The notes under the pieces are model-generated. The model was not told the origin of the DNA and made no database searches. It worked only from the letters and a program-made list of their open reading frames with translations. Shown here piece by piece: positions 32,426-45,099 of a DNA stretch of 64,000 nucleotides. Made by a program: the position numbers and the translations under genes. Origin of the DNA: Dryococelus australis (taxonomy: Eukaryota > Arthropoda > Insecta > Phasmatodea > Phasmatidae); the NCBI GenBank assembly GCA_029891345.1, contig CM056997.1, positions 212,637,212 to 212,701,211 on the forward strand, given 5' to 3'. Within the stretch, counting starts at the first letter, position 1. Every line of letters begins with the position of its first letter.

Positions 32426-33809
32426 TGTCAGAATATAAATCGCCATTTGTTAACAAAATCATCTCGTGAAAAAGTTTCAGGAGACGGAGTTTTTGTGGTT
32501 GCTTATGTTCATTTTGTTGCATATTTCGCAGTGATATTTACACTGATAAATTGCACTTACTGGTGGCATTGTCTTACACGAGCACCTCGTACAGTAGAGT
32601 AGTAGCACATATTTGTATGCGACCTGGTTCCCTAGGGCTAGTTAAAAGCGCCCGTAAAACTTATGCTATTTTCCGCGTTTGGGGCAGAAAAGCGTGGAAG
32701 TGATAAAGGCGTAACTGCTGCAACCATAAAGTGGCTCTATCGCCTCTACGCGTAAGGCTATGGACTGGCGTGTAGTGTTCTCGTCGCCTTACGCATACTT
32801 ATGGAACTTCAAGCGACGACTCTATAATTTGCTGATGGTGAGACTGCAGCAAGGTTCAATGCAATGACAGTGATTGTGAGTTTCTCCGCGTGTATTTTCC
32901 ACATATTTTGAGACAAAGAGCTTTGAAAAGTTGGTCTGAACTATGTTGGTGTGCCCCAAAATGGAATTTACAACGTGTGATACGTCTTGAAAGGATTCAA
33001 CAGGCCTTCTATGAAGTTTGTCTACTTTTCGTAGATAGCATGTTGAGCGCACGTTTAATACTTAGTCTGTGTCCAAACGTGCATTTCAAATATTTCTTAC
33101 GCCGCTGTAGTGCCATATATGCAGTATTTTAACAATATTAAAGTGCCAGCATTTTCCACTATGTTTTGAAGATATTTCACGGTTATGCGACATAATATCA
33201 ACAAGAGTTTATTAAATGTGCAATACCACTTTTAAAATAAATTTAATATAATCTTGCTCAGCCCAACTAAGATAGTTTTGAACTTTGTCTTCACATGAAA
33301 GAAGTCATGGAAACGCCACAGATAAATTTCTTTGAATTCTGGTGTTTTGTTTGCCTGCGAATGTGGTTTACATTTTGATTTGTATTTTATTGTAGCCATT
33401 TAAAATTAAATTACGGACAAACCACAAACGATTTCAACTTGATTATTTTTCAATTTAAATTGTAATTAATTTGTAGAACAGGATTCGAAATTTTATTGAA
33501 CTTCCATTGTTTAGATTAAGGAGGGAAAAGGAACAAATAAACGAATACAATATATTGATGAGGAACCAAAATAAAGTAAAAAGTGGTAAAATAAAAAAGA
33601 ACATAATAGGTTGCTTCGGGCTAAGTGGGTCAAACGTTGCGAGGTAATTATTTGTACAAAATGGAAGGAAAACATAATACGGCTCGTGGCTGTAAATCAT
33701 CATTGAGGGAAGTACGCACTCTTAATACCGGAGGGTTGGTAATGCTTTAATAAAAATAAATAAGAAAATACGCGATATTAAATAACTAATTTTACTATAT
33801 CGCTTTATA
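32426..33809. other. Unassigned stretch
   Basis: GC-richer DNA at 32630-32830 (CGCCTTACGC and TACGCGTAAGGC motifs) stands out from the AT-rich flanks but carries no recognisable gene or tRNA. Confidence 0.4.
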
Positions 33810-36556
33810 GCCCTCTAACATTAGCACATTTGGGCCTGCCATCAGTGCAATGTACGATGTAATGAAAGGATGTTGATTGATACTTTTCGACAGATTAATA
33901 ACTACCATGTTCGGATTAACGAAAAAGGTAGCCTCGTTGTAACACTCTCATATTATCGGTTCTCCTTGTAATTCCCTTTTTGGTTACTTAAGCTAAGCAA
34001 TTTGTCTACGGTTTGGGTGCAGTATGAAGTTAAGTAATCCAGTGGATTGTTGTTGGGTCTGGTAAGCGACCTGTACGTCATTTCAGACGCACATGAACCG
34101 AAGGACAATATTGCCAAATAACAGCGTTCACTATTCGCCACACAGTTATGCAGCCTGCCTTGCGAACGTTCGCCAGCCTGACTACTGAGCTTTGGCTGGT
34201 AAGCGGAGAGGTTTCCGCAACGTTATCATCCCGGCTACCAAATGATCCAACGATTTCATCACCGGCTTCTTGCCATCGGTTCATTGCTGGCAAAGAAGAC
34301 AGAAACCCGTGCGCGTGTCGTCAGGACACGCACACGGTTCTTCAACTAGCACATGTACAACAATTGCAAATGTTGTTACGGTGAGTCATACGACAGTGTG
34401 GCCCATTCTACATTACTGTATATCTCATGGAAGATGGCACGATTTTGACAGTCAGTGAGTGGCAACTTGACGTATACGAAACAAACAAAGCGTCGTTTAC
34501 AAAATCGTGTATAAGCTTATGCACGAACGAACAACAGTTAATACTAAGTTGGCTGTTCTGAGTACACCGGCGACGCACATCAGACAATTGCAAAATACAC
34601 GATAACAAAGAGTTCCTAGATTAATTAATATATTTTATTTTACGTCGTCACAAAACAATGGTTCTACGTGTTACAAACTAATCTGCGTGCTAAAGTCCTA
34701 CTGTCCATCCATGCTTTCCATAAGTGTTTTATATTAATTCCAAAAGCCTACAGAAATATTGCATAGTAATACTGAATTATTTTTTCAAATAGTTTGACGA
34801 AATATGTTTCAAATTCGTGTCGTTTCGAGACAGTAATAGGAGAGAAGTCAAGTTTTAAATAGCACGATTTCGAGGCGACGAACCTGCTACTACCGCGCAC
34901 GGCTCACACACTTTACCATGTCGTACGCGCCATCTGTATGTTCTTTCTCGAATCTAACCAGCTATTATGCTCAAATGAATATGTTTCGTATGTAAAATAA
35001 CAAATTTACGAACAGACACCAATAGTTTTATTTGTCCATGAGCTCTGCATAATTTTTAAAGTAACATGTATTATGTGTACAGCGATTTTGAATACTAGTA
35101 ATTTCTATTGGGCCAGTGGCTGTCCGTCTATGTCTTAAACACGCCATTTTTTTTTCTTCGGAAACCCATTTCCTTGTTTTCGCGTAGCTTCCAACTGATG
35201 CACCAGCTGATGTCGAAAGGATACATACACTAAACGTAAGCATTCGTTGAACTGTCAAACTCTTGCCATCTTATATGAGATAGACAGCAGATAGCAAGTG
35301 ATATTGCAGGCGTGTATAACATCTGTCCCCGAATGATTGCTCAAGATGGTTTCAGTTTCGCTTGTGGCTTTTGTAGCAGGGTTGCTATGATACCTCACTT
35401 TGAAAATTTGGTATTGTTCACTGACTAGACACTTTCGTAGAGGACGGGATATTTAACAGTCATTCAGGAAGCATCTGGGATAAGAAAAGTCCGCATGCTA
35501 CGTTTCCACAAGTATGTCAGGTGAGATTCCCAATCAACGTGTAGTATGGCGTCATCGACAACCACCTCATAGGGCCAACTGTACTATACTTCCTGATCAG
35601 TTGGCCAGAGATCTTTACCGTGATTTTTTTTTGCCTGAGATATTGCCTGTGTTTTTGGAGGATGTACCACTTTTTGTCAGATGTGACATGTAGTTTCGGC
35701 GCGATGCATGGTGCACCATCACATAGCAGCGCCACTGTAGCGTCACACCTGAACGCAATATTTGACAACAAGCTGTTGATTTACTGTAGCTCCGTCGAAT
35801 GGCCTGCGCGTTCACCCGATCTAAGTCCACTTGATTTTTTTTCCTTTGGAACCATTTAAAGAGTTTGGTGTACGAAACCCCTGTAGAACGACAAGAGGAC
35901 CTTCTGTCACTGATCATGGACGCTTGTAACTTTATACGAAACACGCCAGTTATAGTGAGAATAACACGACGATCCTTGCTGCGGAATTTCCATTTGTGTG
36001 CTGACGCCCAAGGTCGCCACTTTGAAGAACTGTTTGTGCATGTTCTGTTAAATGAATTTAAAAACTTACGAGTAACTGTTATAAGACTAGTAATAATAAT
36101 AAACATTTCCGATGTACTATAATGTATGGTTACTTTATTTTGATTGGTTATTTTAATTACTGGCATTATTTTGCAGTTGTCACTCGGTGTATGTTTGATT
36201 GAAATTTTGCAGGTAAATCTCAGTGCATGTGTAATTTAAACTGCATAGAGAACTTTAATGCATAATCAACAGCAGTGCACTGGATTGTTCAAATTTGTAC
36301 TTGCGCCCACGCGGTAGACAAATCGCTTAGAATTAGTAGTTCAGGTTGCATAACTGCAAAGCGTTATAACTCAACATTTTATTACCAAGAGAACCCATGT
36401 CATAAAAACATTACACCACACAATCTTTTTTTTTTTTTGTCATATTTGAACACGGTAGTTATTAATCTGTCCAAAATATGGACTGATATTAATTGTTACA
36501 CCACTTTCGAACATTATAATAATGTCTCGCTTAATTTTACTAATGTTAGAGGGCGG
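33810..36556 (+). mobile_element. Tc1/mariner-type transposon, DUF4817-like subgroup, inactive
   Basis: Ends: TA then GCCCTCTAACATTAG at 33808-33824, and the inverted CTAATGTTAGAGGGC with GG then TA at 36540-36558. The TA flanks fit the Tc1/mariner target. N-terminal helix-turn-helix remnant at about 34145-34460, including RLPNDPTISSPASC and VSHTTVWPILH. Catalytic remnant at about 35400-36070: DNHLIGPTVLYF, HLNAIFDNK, the strongly conserved EWPARSPDLSPLDFF (from about 35797), then VYETPVERQEDLLSLIMDAC, TRRSLLRNFHLCADAQGRHFEELF. These follow a family common in insects with the pattern WPARSPDLTPLDFFLWG-x-x-K-x-x-VY. The frame is broken many times. About 0.9 kb between the two coding parts (34460-35340) does not look like this family and may be a later insertion. 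Confidence 0.85.
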
Positions 36557-37329
36557 TATTACCAAACAAAAATGTACACATTTAAGAGATTCGTTTGCAT
36601 AAACGATATACCGAAATGTGTTGTTTAATATTACGCAGTTTCTTATTGATGTTCATAAAAGAATTCCCATCTCTTTTGCATTAAGAAGAGTGCGTAAAAT
36701 GCTTAATAATCACTTACTGCTATGCTGCATCATATTTTTGGTCCAATTTTGCTTAAAAAAATCCCCTTACAACATTTCGATAATTTGGTCTGAAAGAACG
36801 GATATTGAAAAAGAGACGACAGTTAGTCAAATAGCGACACATAAACAACGAGAACTGCACAACTAGGCATAACAAGACAAAAACAGTTAAAACTACAAGC
36901 GAAACACGGAAAGCAGTAAGTAACAGTGCAACAGACGTTGGAAAAAAACTACAGGCAAATATTATAACATAATAAAGGTTAAAAAAATTATAATGGTGCA
37001 GCTTGACAACGAGCGACTCATAAACAACAAACACAGCAAAACTGTAAGCAGACAACACCAGACATATTTACATACAAAACACAAAACAGCAAATATAAGA
37101 AAATATATCATTGTATCAACCAGTCCGACAATGAATAATCCAATGAACAAGGACAGTGAAATTGTAACAAGACGAAAACAGTCAAATATTTAGCAAAATT
37201 CATAAGAACTGCTCCCACATCAGGTGTTTAACTGGACCACTGTCTCTTGTGCCATACATGAAGTAATGTATTTTATCAGTTTTTAATATGTTTTGGTTCC
37301 TCGTCCGTATATTGATTTCTTCCTTTCCC
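36557..37329. other. Unassigned AT-rich stretch
   Basis: Short unidentified frames on both strands; nothing recognised. Confidence 0.5.
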
Positions 37330-37577
37330 AACAAACACGAAAAGTACGGGCCGGAATCGGGCCGGTAAAAGATACCCGACAAACTCCGGCCAGATGATGT
37401 CGGCCCGCTGTCTTATGCCGGAAGCGGTCCGATAGATGGCGGCAAGACGCCGGGCCTGCGATGTCTAGATGTCATTATGAAGCTGGGCCTGCAGCGGCAT
37501 GACGTCCAGAAATAGGACGTATAACCATGAAAAAACCTTAACTTTTCGATAAAATTTTTTAGCAATTGTTATTTCCT

Positions 37578-37629
<52 letters not shown>

Positions 37630-37671
37630 ATTTCATTCTTAACACTTTATACGATATGAAAATCTTTTGAT

Positions 37672-37745
37672 TGCCAAATGCCGGATATGAACCTAAGAGC
37701 CTTGAATTAACAGTCCAGCATGCTAACCTATACACCACGGGGTAA
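37672..37745 (-). pseudogene. tRNA-like sequence, Asn(GTT)-type anticodon loop
   Basis: On the minus strand a tRNA outline is visible: GTGGTGTATAGGTTAGCATG as D arm and A box, a CTGTTAA anticodon loop with GTT at the anticodon position, and TAGGTTCATATCC as T arm and B box. Several stem pairs are mismatched, so this is a decayed tRNA copy or a SINE head rather than a working gene. Confidence 0.55.
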
Positions 37746-38432
37746 GTTGCTGATACTCTCCAGTAATGTCAAACATATCATGACATAAATTATTATATGT
37801 GAATGTATAGATTACATGACAATATAACAAATAATTTTAAAACAACTGATTATTTAAAAATTGTTCCTTCGTTTCTTCAAAGGCTTGCAAACAAAATAGT
37901 TTTTGTTAGTTTTTAATATATCTGTCGGATGGTTGTAAAATTAAAAAAAAAAATCATAGTAAAAATGCCATGGGCTACCACGTGTCACATATATAATCAT
38001 GAAAAAAAAAACATGATAATGGTTAACACATGGTCTCAAAAAAGGCATCATGCCATTAACAGCTTGATAACATTTTACCTATAAAAAAAAAAAACATTCA
38101 AATGTTTGTCGGCAAAAATACATCATATTTGTATCTTTGGTGTGATAAAGATCCATGTCTCTAAAACGTTAGCGTGCCGGAATAAATAATATGACATACA
38201 GCTTACCGAAAAAATAAAGGTGCTATATCAGAATCGGGCCAGAATATTATTTTTGCTATTGGCGACACATTGGCCGTGAGATATCATACCGAAATAATTT
38301 AGGAGGTAGCCATCTGTTATCCAAAATATACAGCGAGCCGCTGTCGTGTTTCTAACGGCAAACATACTGTCTCAAAAAAGACGTCACGCCGTTGCCAGAT
38401 GACTGTCTTCTGGCCTTGAAACGACAGTTGCT

Positions 38433-38472
38433 GACAGTACAGGTATCGGGCCGACAGTACAGGTATCGGGCC
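38433..38472 (+). repeat. Perfect 20-base tandem duplication
   Basis: GACAGTACAGGTATCGGGCC occurs twice without gap or difference. Confidence 0.95.
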
Positions 38473-39689
38473 GACAATTTGCTGACACTTTGCCGACAGG
38501 TTGTGTTTGCTGGATTTATTTGTTTCTTTTTTGTGGTCACTCTAGTTAATGGAAGTTTAATACAGTTTAGAATTCAATGTTAACGAAGTTTATCTTATTT
38601 AAGCAACATTGGCAGTTCATTTAGACTGTGGCCAAATATACTAATTATGCAGAATTTTCGAATTTGTATGAAAAAGTAAGTATGTAAAAAATCACCGTAG
38701 GTACCATAAATAATTAATGTATAATTGTTTTCCTCGTTTCTTCACTTTTATCGCACTACGCGACTGATTGGTTTAAAAAATACACTAACAAGAATTTACA
38801 GGTATGACTTTCCTTTATATAGCTAAAAATAATTTTTATGAAGTTGTAAAAGGTTAGATGGTAGGTGGGTCTAAATCTAAAAAAAATGTTTTGTACTTCT
38901 ACAAGAAAAATCCTTGGTAAACCAATTGCCAAGAAAATCCATTGTAAAACTACAAAGAGTTTTCTTGTAAAATCTGCACAGCATTTCTTTGTAATATTAC
39001 AAATAATAGCCTTGTATTACAACTGGCATTATTGAGAAGTGTACATAAAATTACTTTTTCCCTTCTAGAAAACAAATGTGATGAATTAATAACAGAGAAC
39101 AACAAAAAAAATAAATAAATTCGAAATATAACAGGCCAACGCTGAAATATCTTTTTGAATGGATTTGCTTATTCTTATGGTTTTTGGTGTGCTGAACCCG
39201 ATTACAACAGTAAAAAAGTCGTATCAATCACAATTTTTTTTCACATTTCAACACTCAGGTTTTAAATAATAGAATTTCTTAAAAGAATTCAACTGTATTT
39301 TAAACTTATTAAATTAATTTACCTTATTCTTATAAATGAAATTTTTAGCGAATTGTACATTATTTCATATACTACTTAAAATTGCGAAATTGGGTAATCT
39401 TTTTGAATGAATATGCTTAATTCTGGTTGTTATTATTGTGCTGAATCCGAATATGACATTATGGAGGTCATATCACGCACCCTTTTTTTTTTACTTTTCA
39501 GTACTCAAGATTTAAAGAAATTACATTTTTAGTAAATTCAATGGTATTTATATATAATTTAAAATGCTAAAAATGGGTTTTAATACATTTGTAAGTGGTA
39601 GCACTGGTCAAATTGATGTACTGTCTAGCTATAGTATACAGATTTTTTTTTTTTTTTTTGTTATTGTCACTCTAACCGCACTTTTCTAC

Positions 39690-41400
39690 CTTTCAGTGCA
39701 TGTCGTGGCTAGTCGTGGTTCTAAAAACTTTCCTGGCAGTTTTTGTTATATCTGTGGTGAGTTTTTAATTAAAAAACATCAAAGGAACATTATAGAGTTC
39801 ATTAAAAAAAAAGAATACTTCTCATGCTTTGGAACTAAAATTGGTCGTCAGGATAAGTCTTGTGCGCTGCATAAGGTGTGCCATGTATGTGTTGAAGATC
39901 TGAGAAAATGGTCAAAAAAGGCGAAATAAGTCTTTAGATTTGCTGTTCCAATGATATGGAGGGAGCCAAGCAATCATTGTAATGTTATTTACTTTTGGAG
40001 CTTTGATGTTACTGGTTACAACTCAAAAATAAGAAAGTTATAAGGTACCATTACCTTCCGTCTGCCATCCGGCCAGTAGGCCACTGTCAAGATCTTCCTG
40101 CCCCTAAACTACCAGAAGTTTTTGTTGGTGTTATTCTGGATATGTCTAGTGATGCCCAGTCTGATGCAGATGAACAAGGTAATGATGAATTTTAATGTGC
40201 AGACAATTCAGAACCTAAGTTGTTTACTCAAACCGAGCTGCAGATTTGGTTCGGGATTTGTACTCAACGAAGGAGAAAGCTGAACTGCTTGGCTCCAGAC
40301 TCAAAGAAATGAACTTGTTGGCAGTAGGAACAAACATCTATGTGTATATGAGAAAAGAGCAGATATTTTTTTTTCAATTTTCAAACAATAAGGTGATTTA
40401 GTACACTGCTCAAATATTGACGGTTTGATGAATGAATTCGCAATTGAATATAAAAAGGAAGAATGGAGGCTGTTTATAGATTCTTCTAAAATTAGTTTAA
40501 AGGCTGTCCTATTACACGATGGCAACACTTATGCATCATTACCTGTTGCTCATTCAATGCATATGAAGGAAAGCTATGAAAACCTAGATACAGTTTTAAA
40601 TAAATCAAATTATTTCGCTCATGGTTGGATGATATGTGGCGACTTGAAAGTGTGATGCATGCTCCTTGGCCAGCAAAGTGGCTTTACCAAATTCCCATGT
40701 TTCCTATGCGAATGGGACAGTAGGGCAAGGGCTCAACAGTGGTCCAGAAGAAACTAGCCTGCAAGAAACTCCCTCAAGCCTGGATAGAAGAGAATTCCTC
40801 GCAAGAATCTCGTGGACCCGGAAACCATTGTGATGCCACCTCGCCACATTAAATTAGGCCTTATGAAACAGTTTGTGGAAGCCTTATCAAAAGATGGTCA
40901 ATGTTTCCTGCGAGAAATGTCCTTATCTGTCAGAAGCAAAATTGAAATAAGGAGTGTTTGTTGGGTCAGACATCCCGAAAATTATGTTCCATTCCAATAT
41001 TGAGTCAAAAATGACTTCAAATGCGAGGGAGGCTTGGGTATCATTCAAGGAGGCTGTTACCAAATTCTTGGGAAACACAAAGGACCCACATTATATTTCT
41101 ACTGTAGGAAACATGCTAAAAAAGTTCAAAAAGTTAGGATGTTTGATGAGCCTGAAGATTCACTTCTTGAACAGTCACCTTGATTTTTTCCCAGACAATT
41201 TGGGTGATGTCAGTGAGGAGCAAGGTGAGCGTTTTCATTAAGACATCAACGTGATGTAAAGATGGTATCAGAGCCGCTGGAACACCAATATGATGGGAGA
41301 CTACTGTTGGTTATTTCACCGAGACGTTCAGAAAGCAATTCACCATAGGAAAAGCTATATGAGGAGCTTGAAGGAGAAGAGGGAGAGGAAATATAAGCCA
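39690..41400 (+). pseudogene. Element X protein remnant (widespread metazoan repeat ORF, class unknown)
   Basis: Recognisable blocks of a large protein found repeatedly in arthropod genomes. The N-terminal zinc-type segment FCYICGEF then CALHKVCHVCVEDLRKW lies at residues 60-116 of the frame at 39564-39929, with C61, C64, H103, C106 and C109. After a decayed middle come YKKEEWRLFIDSSKISLKAVLLHDGN then ASLPVAHSMHMKESYENL (40449-40590), GQQSGFTKFPCFLCEW near 40675, PPRHIKLGLMKQFVEALSKDGQCF (40834-40910), and MSLKIHFLNSHLDFFPDNLGDVSEEQGERFH (41146-41241). The order matches the family. It is broken many times. I remember this family as a common uncharacterised transposon-like ORF and cannot name its superfamily; the terminal repeats here argue for a DNA transposon. 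Confidence 0.75.
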
Positions 41401-41666
41401 ATGTACACATAGAAAGATATTTTCATGTTTATACTTAAATAAATGTTTTCATCAAATTACAACAATAATTTATTTTTCATTCCTAATGTATGTTCCGCTA
41501 ACTTTCTAGTTTATAACGAAGACGAAACTGTGGATGATAAAAATAAACTAAGGTCAGATATGGATTCAGCACCCAAAAAAATTATAACAATCAGTTATTA
41601 ACGTTAAAAAAGTTTTAAACATTTTTTTTTGTTGGCCTGTGTAATTTACGAAAAGGAGGTAACACA

Positions 41667-41745
41667 TTGCCAGCACGGGGATTAGAACTCACACCCCTTG
41701 TATTACCAACCTGCACTATAACCACAAGACCAACTTGACTTACGA
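41667..41745 (-). pseudogene. tRNA-like sequence inside element X
   Basis: On the minus strand, TTGGTCTTGTGGTTATAGTG resembles the D arm and A box of Glu/Asp-type tRNAs and GTGAGTTCTAATCCCC resembles a T arm and B box, about 45 bases apart. Stems are imperfect. Likely a tRNA pseudogene or SINE head. Confidence 0.55.
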
Positions 41746-42266
41746 GAAGTCGGTTTTTTTTGTACTTTAAACATAGGGTAACTACGTACAATATAATACT
41801 GAAACTATACGGTTAAGAAGAATAGGTACATTTATTTCTTTTTAAGAGATCAGTTGTTGAGTTAAGAGCCGATTTAAGAGTTCTATATAGCTAGGAAACA
41901 CTAACAACTAATGTATAATATGGTCACTTTTTATTGAAATTGTCGTTTTATTACGATTATCTGAGTTATTTTGAGTGACGTAATTCGTACTTGCAACACA
42001 CCTCTTTTTGCACGCAGCTACACTTTACATCACCAATAGTTTTTGCACAATCAGCTATATATATATTTTTACGTTATTGAATGTCCGCCATTTTGCTGAA
42101 GCTCGTGGGAACCGTTCACCATAGTACAAACATTCCCTAAGGTCTATTACAAACGATGGACCTTGTAGTTTTACAAGAAATATTTGTGTACTGTTACAAG
42201 CATTTGTAAAATTACAAAGAATTTCTTGAGTAAAAATTGCAATTTTTTTTTAGAGTGCTTGATGTA

Positions 42267-42390
42267 TAGTTGACAGTGATATCATTAGAGATGGAACCAG
42301 AAACAAATGGAATGTTAGTTAGACAAAGTTAGACCCAGGTCTCAAGTACAGAACGCCTTCCACCGTAACCTGGTCTGCACTATGGAGGTA
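42267..42390 (-). repeat. tRNA-derived SINE, copy 1
   Basis: Reading the minus strand, a tRNA-like head (ATAGTGCAGACCAGG, then GACCTGGGTCTAAC as a weak B box) is followed by the body CTGGTTCCATCTCTAATGAT and ATCACTGTCAA. The same body follows a tRNA-like head at 45100-45249. The 3' end abuts the right end of element X. Confidence 0.55.
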
Positions 42391-42399
42391 GGCTTCGCA

Positions 42400-44660
42400 G
42401 CATCAACCTCACTTGTATTCAGTTTAATATTTCGGTAATATTTACAGGGACACTGTTTTGAAAACAAGTGCATGAGACACTAGAGTCACACAAAATATGT
42501 ATGGTATACGTCTGCATAACTTGTGTGCAGAATTTTGGTGGAAACTGTTTGATTGGCTCCCGAGATATGGCATAAAAATTACATTTTCTCATCTAGCACT
42601 ATTTGACAAAATAGTGGGCCAAAAAAGATATCTGTAAGCATATCTGATGTTCGTGATGGTTACTCTCAACAAACAAACTTCGAAAGAATTTGGTTAAGCT
42701 CTTTTTTATAGATGCGACGAACGTATCTAAAAATGTATATAGCAGCCATATTGAAAATATGAAACATAAACATTTACATGGCGCACTGTAGGACTTTTGT
42801 GTGCAAAATTATGATGGAATCGGTTAATTTTCTTCTGAGACATTAAAAATCGTAATAATTCATGTGGCACTATTTTACAGAATGACTGACAAAATAAAAT
42901 TTCTGCAGACACATTAGATTGTTTCAATTGATATTCCTAGCGAACAAAGTTAAGTTGAAATATGTTTCAATGTTTCGTAGATAAAACATACAAAACTAAA
43001 AATTTTATATGGCCATTTTGAGTATAAAATAATTACTTAATTTAAACATGCCAATTTGCATGAACTGCCATAGTGCTACTTGTCTATCAAATTCAGTAGA
43101 AATCGGTTTATTGTTTCCTCAGATATAAGAAGAAAAATTTACGCCTATTTAATTTTTATTCGTGTAACTTTATCTTACAAAATTACTGAGAAAAGTAACT
43201 CCGTATATCCATTTGACTGTTTTAATAGATACTGCCAGAATACAAAGTTACTATGAAATTTCTTCAAGGTTTCGTATTTGTAACATGCTATGCTAAAATG
43301 TCGATATGTCCGCTTTTTTTTAATTAGCTGGCCCTCTTAAACATAGCCAATCAATCATTGCTTACCACAGTAGGTACTAAGTGTTTGCCAAAACGGTAGT
43401 AATCTGTTGATTGTTCTCGAGATACGACAAAAGGTTATTTATTCGTGTGGCACTATCTTACAAAATGGAGAACAAAAGAGTGTTTGTGCAGACATATTTG
43501 ATGGTTGTAATAGATACTGCCAGCACATACAGTTGAGTTGAATGGGTAGATTGTTTCGTACATACAGCATACTAAAGTAAAATATTTATGTGATCACTAT
43601 TTTTAAAATAATTTTCCGACCCACTTAAAGCATATCAGTTTAGACGGCCTTGCACAGTTATACTTCTTTGCCAAATTTGATAGAAATCAGTGGATTGTTT
43701 CCCAAGATACGAGTAAACGTTATTTAACCATGTTGTACTTTCTTACAAAATGGTGTAAAAATTAGACTATGTATTGATACATAAGAATGTTGTGATAGAT
43801 ACTGCCAGCACCTTAACATAGGTTGAAATTGATGACATGGTTTTGTTATTATAGTGAACGAATCTGAAATGTTTCTATAAACCCCCACCCCCTCCATATC
43901 CATTTCGAAAATAAGTGTCTGGCCCACTTAAAACAGATCTGTTCAGATGACCCACTGTATTACTATTCGACTACCCAATTTGGTAGGAACCAGTCGATTG
44001 TTTCACGAGATATTATATAAAATCTTCATATTTTTAACGGATGCTCCCCTACCAAGTAGCAAACAAAATACTCTATGTACTGACACAATTTCTCCTTGTA
44101 ATAGATACTTTCAACTTACAAAGTTTTGTCAAGATAGGTTGAATGGTTTGGTATACATAGCTGATGAAACCTAAAAAATTAAATGGATATCATTTTAATA
44201 ATAATTATCCTATAATTTAAAACTACCGGTATTGACATGGCCTATAATAGTATTATGTACGCTCCAAAGTCGGCAGGACTCGGCGGTCTAGTTCGCGATA
44301 TGTAACATAAAAACTTGAATTTCTCATATTGTGCTATCTTTCAAAATGGCGGGTAAATAAGATTAATGCTTTCTGAATTCAATACTACTATAATGCACTG
44401 TCAATGTGCCAATTAGTGTTCAGATCTGTCTATTTTTTTTCCATGATACAACTTGTGCTCTCGATATTTAATTCGCCATTTTGAAAATATGTACCCGGCG
44501 TAATCAGAGCCATATAATCTCGCATTCGTTTACTAAATACTACATGCGTATTGAGTTTTATTAAGTTCGGTTCGCAGGTTTAAAAGTTATTAGAGGGGGT
44601 TGGGGAGGGACCATACCTTCTTTACAGACATACAGGTGATTTGGAAAGTAGGTAAAAAAT
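42400..44660 (+). repeat. Modular repeat block 1: about seven ~290-base modules
   Basis: Each module contains, in order, a variant of CCAAATTTGGTAGAAATCGG, a TTGTTTCCCGAGATA block, GGCACTATCTTACAAAATGG, and ATAGATACTGCCAGCA. The GAGATA-type blocks lie near 42562, 42835, 43123, 43425, 43703, 44004 and 44292, a spacing of 270-302 bases. The block ends in a conserved terminus at about 44575-44640 (GGTTTAAAAGTTATTAG then a TTACAGACATACAG tail) also seen at 53215-53240. No coding potential. Modules are diverged from each other, so the array is old. Confidence 0.75.
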
Positions 44661-45099
44661 TAACAATTTTTTTTTTTTGGCGTTTGATCGCTTCTAAGAC
44701 TCGATCATATGTGCTGTTGTTGAATTTTCCGTTCATATGCCATAACTTCAATTAAATAACACAGTGAAACTTATTATAATACGTTTACATCTTACAAACG
44801 TCTTCAAATATACTCTCCAAATTTTATTCATGATTTATCTGGTATCTGGAAACAGAAATAATTTATGTATAATTTAAAAATAATGCTACATTGAGGATTA
44901 TTAGGCCTACTTCATAATTAGTCGAGACATTTTAGGAATTTGTGTTCGTTCCATATCGCAATAAATATTGCCAGATATATGTATTGTAGTTTAAAAACTA
45001 GAAGTTAATGATAACTAACGAGCCTACTTTCCTCTACATGGGTGCAAGTAAATTTTAGGGAAGTTCTTAAAAGCTCATTTCGTAGAGAAGCGTTCACGT
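44661..45099. other. Spacer
   Basis: Nothing recognised. Confidence 0.5.

Larger units (their letters stand above)
37330..38520. mobile_element. Non-autonomous element with inverted GGGCCG-motif ends (tentative)
   Basis: Two GC-rich blocks of about 130-180 bases in AT-rich DNA. The left block (37346-37495) carries ATCGGGCCGG, TGTCGGCCCG and several GCCGG motifs; the right block (38395-38500) carries the same motif inverted (CGGGCCGACA twice, 20 bases apart). This is the arrangement of clustered subterminal motifs at two ends of a transposon of about 1.2 kb. The interior is AT-rich, with a TA tract at 37578-37627 and a tRNA-like segment. No open frame. Exact ends were not found. Confidence 0.5.
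38873..42257 (+). mobile_element. Unclassified DNA transposon (element X), 3.4 kb, inactive
   Basis: Terminal inverted similarity: TCTAAAAAAAATG followed by CTACAAGAAAAATCC on the left, and the inverted counterpart on the right ending AAATTGCAATTTTTTTTTAG then AGTG. Both ends carry several copies of motifs like TTTGTAAxATTACAAA (left 38945-39015, right 42170-42225). It encodes the remnant described at 39690-41400 and carries a tRNA-like segment near its 3' end. The outermost bases CACTCTAAAAAA resemble those of element Y at 45250. Target duplications are not evident. Confidence 0.65.

Noticed and set aside
35028-35258. hAT dimerisation domain on the minus strand
   Set aside because: A vague SAG-x-SVGS resemblance without the ERxFS core; left as unassigned sequence inside the Tc1/mariner element.
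42400-44660. Modular repeat as a decayed coding gene
   Set aside because: No frame is shared between modules and the conserved blocks do not follow codon periodicity.
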